This document shows, piece by piece, positions 62,385-64,000 of a stretch of 64,000 nt of DNA (within the stretch, counting starts at the first letter, position 1; each line of letters begins with the position of its first letter). Source of the stretch: Prinia subflava (Eukaryota; Chordata; Aves; Passeriformes; Cisticolidae). The position numbers were made by a program, and so were the translations under genes. The notes beneath the pieces were generated by a model. That model had not been told where the DNA came from and searched no databases. It was given only the letters and a program-made list of their open reading frames with translations. The stretch spans positions 50,535,485 to 50,599,484 of the forward strand of contig NC_086248.1 of assembly GCF_021018805.1 (NCBI RefSeq). The letters run 5' to 3'.

Positions 62385-64000
62385 CTAGATGACAATGAAA
62401 TTATATACAATTAAATCATTCTATACATTCAGTCATAATTGATCAGCTTTATCTCTTTTTTTATACTACAGAACCTTTTCCCATAACATTACTTCAGTTG
62501 TGAAAATAAAAGGGATAAAGTACAAAAGAAGCTTAAGTAGAAGTACAAGATTCATCATTTTTTAATGCACAGCCTCTGAATAGACTCCTAGTGAGTTTGA
62601 CTAAACATAACACCCTGTATCCATGCATCTCACTTGTAAAAGTATACTCTAGCACCTCCTGAGGTTGAGACTCAAAGTCCAATGAAAGCAAAAGTTATTT
62701 TTTTTCAAGATTTCATTTTAATGTGGCCTAAAGGGTAATGACAATGATGAAGGCATGTTCAACGTGAGTTTTCCTTTCAATTAAAGTAGTTCTCTGCATT
62801 ATAAATGAATGTTTGGCCCTCCCTTAAGACACATTTCATTTCATGACGTGAGTATGAACACAGTGACTCCTTTGCCCTGTTCTAAATTACAAGGTATTAA
62901 CAGATATAATGCACATCTAATTTGGTTCTAGACCACAAATCCTCTGCTAATCATTCCTAAAAGTGTTTAAAAACATGCAGCAGAATTACCACGATTCTAA
63001 TTAGTTGACAACAACCATAGTCTGGCAATAAATCTGTTTTGAGGTATTTATTGAGGCACACAACAACTTAAATACATCGGAACTGTTTCCACAGTTCAGC
63101 ATTTGTTTTTAATGCTGCAGTAGAACTGCAAAATCACACAGAAGATACAGTGCCACCCACGAGTGGCATTTCAGTAACTTGTTAAATAAATGAAAAAAAT
63201 CCTTGTTAGCAGTTTAGAACAGTCTTTGGTCAATTACTAAGTGCACACAATTAAAAAAATAGTGTAACTTGTACAAGAATAGCTGAAGGAGTGACTCTCC
63301 CCATGTGTTTTCCTCATTCAAAACCAGGAACCTTATTACAAGCACCTAATTCCTATGTTGAGATAAATTCCTTCTTCTGCTACTCCTCTCTCCTCAAAAA
63401 CCAAACCCTAAGCTGACTACTTTAAGCAATGTTTGTATCACACTGGCATCTGGCCCCATTAAAAGTCTCTTCAGCTGCAAATCCCACAGCAAAAAGAATT
63501 TTGAAGGTATAAGATGAAAAGTATTTTTCTTGCCTTGGCACAGCAATATGCTTCCTCACTCTGGTGAGATGTCCTTTGCACGGACAATCTAACTCACTGC
63601 TCAAAGGCAGCTCTTTACCCTTTATCATGATTGACACCTTTACAAACAGTGCTTCATCCATAGCTTTCCATACCACCAAACAATTGTTTGTAAGCAAAAT
63701 GAAAGCTGGTGTTGCAGATAATTATTCTTTTGTTGTCATATCTCTTTAATATAAAAGAATAATGTGTTACCTGATTGTAATAGTTAAGAGTAGCTCTTAT
63801 AAAATTAATTTTTCTCTAATATCACAAGAACTGCTTCCTAGTATATAACTACTGCAAATTACCCATTTCTCTCCTATGGAAAATTTAGATAATTATTCCA
63901 GGGAATAAGGTATTCTATTTAAATGCTAAATGTGAGGATTTAGTATATATTATTTTTAGCAATTTTTCTGCGTGAACATATAATAAAAGGTCATCAGCTC
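62385..64000 (-). other. Partial upstream intron of TBC1D32
   Basis: The sequence upstream of the penultimate exon is AT-rich and continues off the right edge. I searched the minus strand for a further TBC exon with AG and GT flanks and an open frame and found none I trust. A 91-codon ORF at 63422-63697 is discussed under rejected items. The intron is therefore at least 1.6 kb long. Confidence 0.6.

Noticed and set aside
63422..63697. 91-codon minus-strand ORF considered as a further upstream TBC1D32 exon
   Set aside because: Its sequence does not resemble the TBC segment expected just before the penultimate exon, and no clean AG/GT pair frames it.
1..64000. CRISPR arrays, operons, Shine-Dalgarno sites, phage or plasmid genes
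   Set aside because: The window is vertebrate nuclear DNA; no regularly spaced repeats or prokaryotic gene arrangement exist in it.

Overview
The window looks like bird nuclear DNA, most likely from a songbird (Passeriformes). It is AT-rich and almost free of coding sequence. It holds several 5'-truncated fragments of CR1, the characteristic avian LINE. It also holds a tRNA-Ile-headed SINE with a CR1-like tail, which matches my recollection of the songbird family TguSINE1, and LTR pieces resembling passerine endogenous retrovirus LTRs. No bacterial, plasmid or phage gene organisation is present, and nearly all open reading frames are chance products of noncoding DNA. Family names come from memory of consensus sequences, not from a database search.

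The one gene I can support lies at the right-hand end on the minus strand: the last two coding exons of a TBC-domain protein, best matched to TBC1D32 (broad-minded, BROMI). The penultimate exon (62196-62384) and the last exon (59791-59910) have consensus splice sites, matching phase and one continuous frame of 102 codons plus a stop. A 2285-bp intron separates them. The upstream intron runs off the right edge. A poly(A) signal lies about 130 bases past the stop.

Everything left of about 59.6 kb is then downstream of this gene. In mammals TBC1D32 is followed by a large gene desert toward MAN1A1, and the emptiness of this window fits that. From left to right the desert holds: a GT-rich low-complexity tract (2.0-2.1 kb); a plus-strand CR1 with a decayed reverse-transcriptase end (2.8-3.5 kb); an array of imperfect ~350-420-bp pyrimidine-rich tandem units containing a perfect 19-bp-arm palindrome (4.5-5.95 kb); a minus-strand CR1 (7.9-8.2 kb); a CR1 3' end (9.25-9.4 kb); a T40 tract (9.75 kb); the SINE (13.0-13.2 kb); a GC-richer island of unknown nature (15.65-16.2 kb); a 17-kb stretch with almost no recognisable repeats (16.2-33.3 kb); a probable minus-strand LTR (33.36-33.8 kb); a minus-strand CR1 followed by a GC-richer block (38.26-38.87 kb); a short minus-strand LTR fragment (47.26-47.39 kb); and a near-complete solo LTR with an imperfect 5-bp target duplication (53.42-54.05 kb). 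Another CR1 3' end sits inside the last TBC1D32 intron (60.95-61.17 kb).

I found no convincing new functional system. The strongest unexplained structure is the pyrimidine-rich tandem array with its palindrome at 4.5-5.95 kb.
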